Below, in pieces: positions 5,419-5,603 of a DNA stretch of 5,603 nt (positions are counted from its first letter, which is position 1; every line of letters begins with the position of its first letter). Source of the stretch: Ottowia sp. (lineage in GTDB: Bacteria; Pseudomonadota; Gammaproteobacteria; Burkholderiales; Burkholderiaceae_C); assembly GCA_023228705.1 (NCBI GenBank), contig JALOAS010000142.1, positions 1-5,603 of the forward strand, in the 5' to 3' direction. The notes under the pieces are model-generated. The model worked only from the letters and a program-made list of their open reading frames with translations. It ran no database searches and had not been told where the DNA came from. The position numbers and the translations under genes are program-made.

Positions 5419-5474
5419 GAAGAGGTTGAGCGTATTGCGTCCAGCGTACAGCGTATGTCCACCACGCCCAACGC
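5419..5474 (+). repeat. Intergenic heptamer repeat, right copy R2
   Basis: GAAGAGGTTGAGCG (5419-5432) begins a copy that aligns to 148-200 over 53 nt (5422-5474) with four substitutions and no gaps, in direct orientation. Where left copy A ends in a single CGCTCAA with an inverted arm, R2 runs into the CGCCCAA tandem array. Confidence 0.85.
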
Positions 5475-5511
5475 CCAACGCCCAACGCCCAACGCCCAAC
5501 GCCCAACGCCC
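5465..5511 (+). repeat. Tandem heptanucleotide array (CGCCCAA)6
   Basis: Six perfect CGCCCAA units (5465-5506) followed by a partial CGCCC (5507-5511). A 7-nt unit shifts the reading frame at each copy-number change, so it is an ideal substrate for polymerase slippage. It is intergenic, so variation would not break a visible gene. Confidence 0.95.
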
Positions 5512-5603
5512 TCCTGCGCATGTGGTGCAGTCCCAAGGGTCTGTGTGCAGGAGCTGCGCTGGCGTACATGAACCGGACATGAACGGGACGTTCAACCATC
5601 GTT

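Larger units (their letters stand above)
5280..5603. other. Gene-free repeat-rich interval to the window edge
   Basis: No credible gene is seen on either strand. Long frames on the minus strand here translate the heptamer array and encode repetitive artefacts. Positions 5301-5511 are a mosaic of the same repeats as the left flank. The last 90 nt contain ACATGAAC twice (5566-5573, 5577-5584) and a short inverted repeat TGAACG/CGTTCA (5580-5594), which could precede a gene beyond the window. No T-run terminator follows the prenyltransferase gene. Confidence 0.7.

Noticed and set aside
4368..5492. Minus-strand open frame of 374 codons
   Set aside because: It is antisense to the clear UbiA-like gene and starts inside the repeat array. 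Its Gln-, Arg- and His-rich translation is typical of a shadow frame.
5340..5511. CRISPR array
   Set aside because: Units are 7-14 nt, contiguous or irregularly spaced, and lack unique spacers of 30-40 nt.
5257..5599. Minus-strand frames encoding a repeated LGVGRWA peptide
   Set aside because: The repeat peptide is simply the CGCCCAA array read in reverse; there is no ribosome site or family support.

Overview
The window is GC-rich and compact, and looks like a betaproteobacterial chromosome, most likely Burkholderiales and possibly Comamonadaceae. That placement is inferred from base composition, codon choice and protein flavour; no search was run. All recognisable genes lie on the + strand.

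Layout. Positions 2-109 are the last 35 codons of an RtcB-type RNA ligase gene. Positions 110-545 have no convincing gene. They hold heptamer-based intergenic repeats, several short GC hairpins, a perfect 7-bp dyad (451-469) and a 10-bp palindrome (492-501) just upstream of the next gene. Positions 546-1787 encode a xylose-isomerase-like TIM-barrel protein. A leader of about 250 bp follows, containing an AT-rich stretch, a possible 44-codon leader ORF and a small hairpin. A tight four-gene run comes next: a LuxS homologue (2042-2521), a sugar phosphate cyclase of the dehydroquinate-synthase superfamily (2518-3678), a UbiG-like O-methyltransferase (3656-4384) and a UbiA-like membrane prenyltransferase (4389-5279). 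The junctions are a 4-nt overlap, a 23-nt overlap and a 4-nt gap, so these four are probably one transcription unit. Positions 5280-5603 again lack a gene and carry the same repeat family as the left flank, including six perfect tandem copies of CGCCCAA.

How the genes may work together. The combination of LuxS, sugar phosphate cyclase, sugar isomerase, UbiG-like methyltransferase and UbiA-like prenyltransferase does not match ubiquinone synthesis, the shikimate pathway or ordinary SAH recycling. It suggests a dedicated pathway: a sugar (phosphate) is isomerised and cyclised, then methylated and prenylated at the membrane, giving a lipid-anchored cyclitol- or quinol-like metabolite. LuxS may recycle the S-adenosylhomocysteine-derived by-product or act on a pathway sugar. 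Cyclase, UbiA-like protein and TIM barrel recall the ebo/edb clusters (EboC, EboD, EboE types), but LuxS and UbiG are not part of the ebo set as I know it, and no EboA, EboB or EboF counterpart is visible here. The product is unknown. The near-identical repeats on both sides make this five-gene block look like a discrete insert, although its composition resembles its surroundings.
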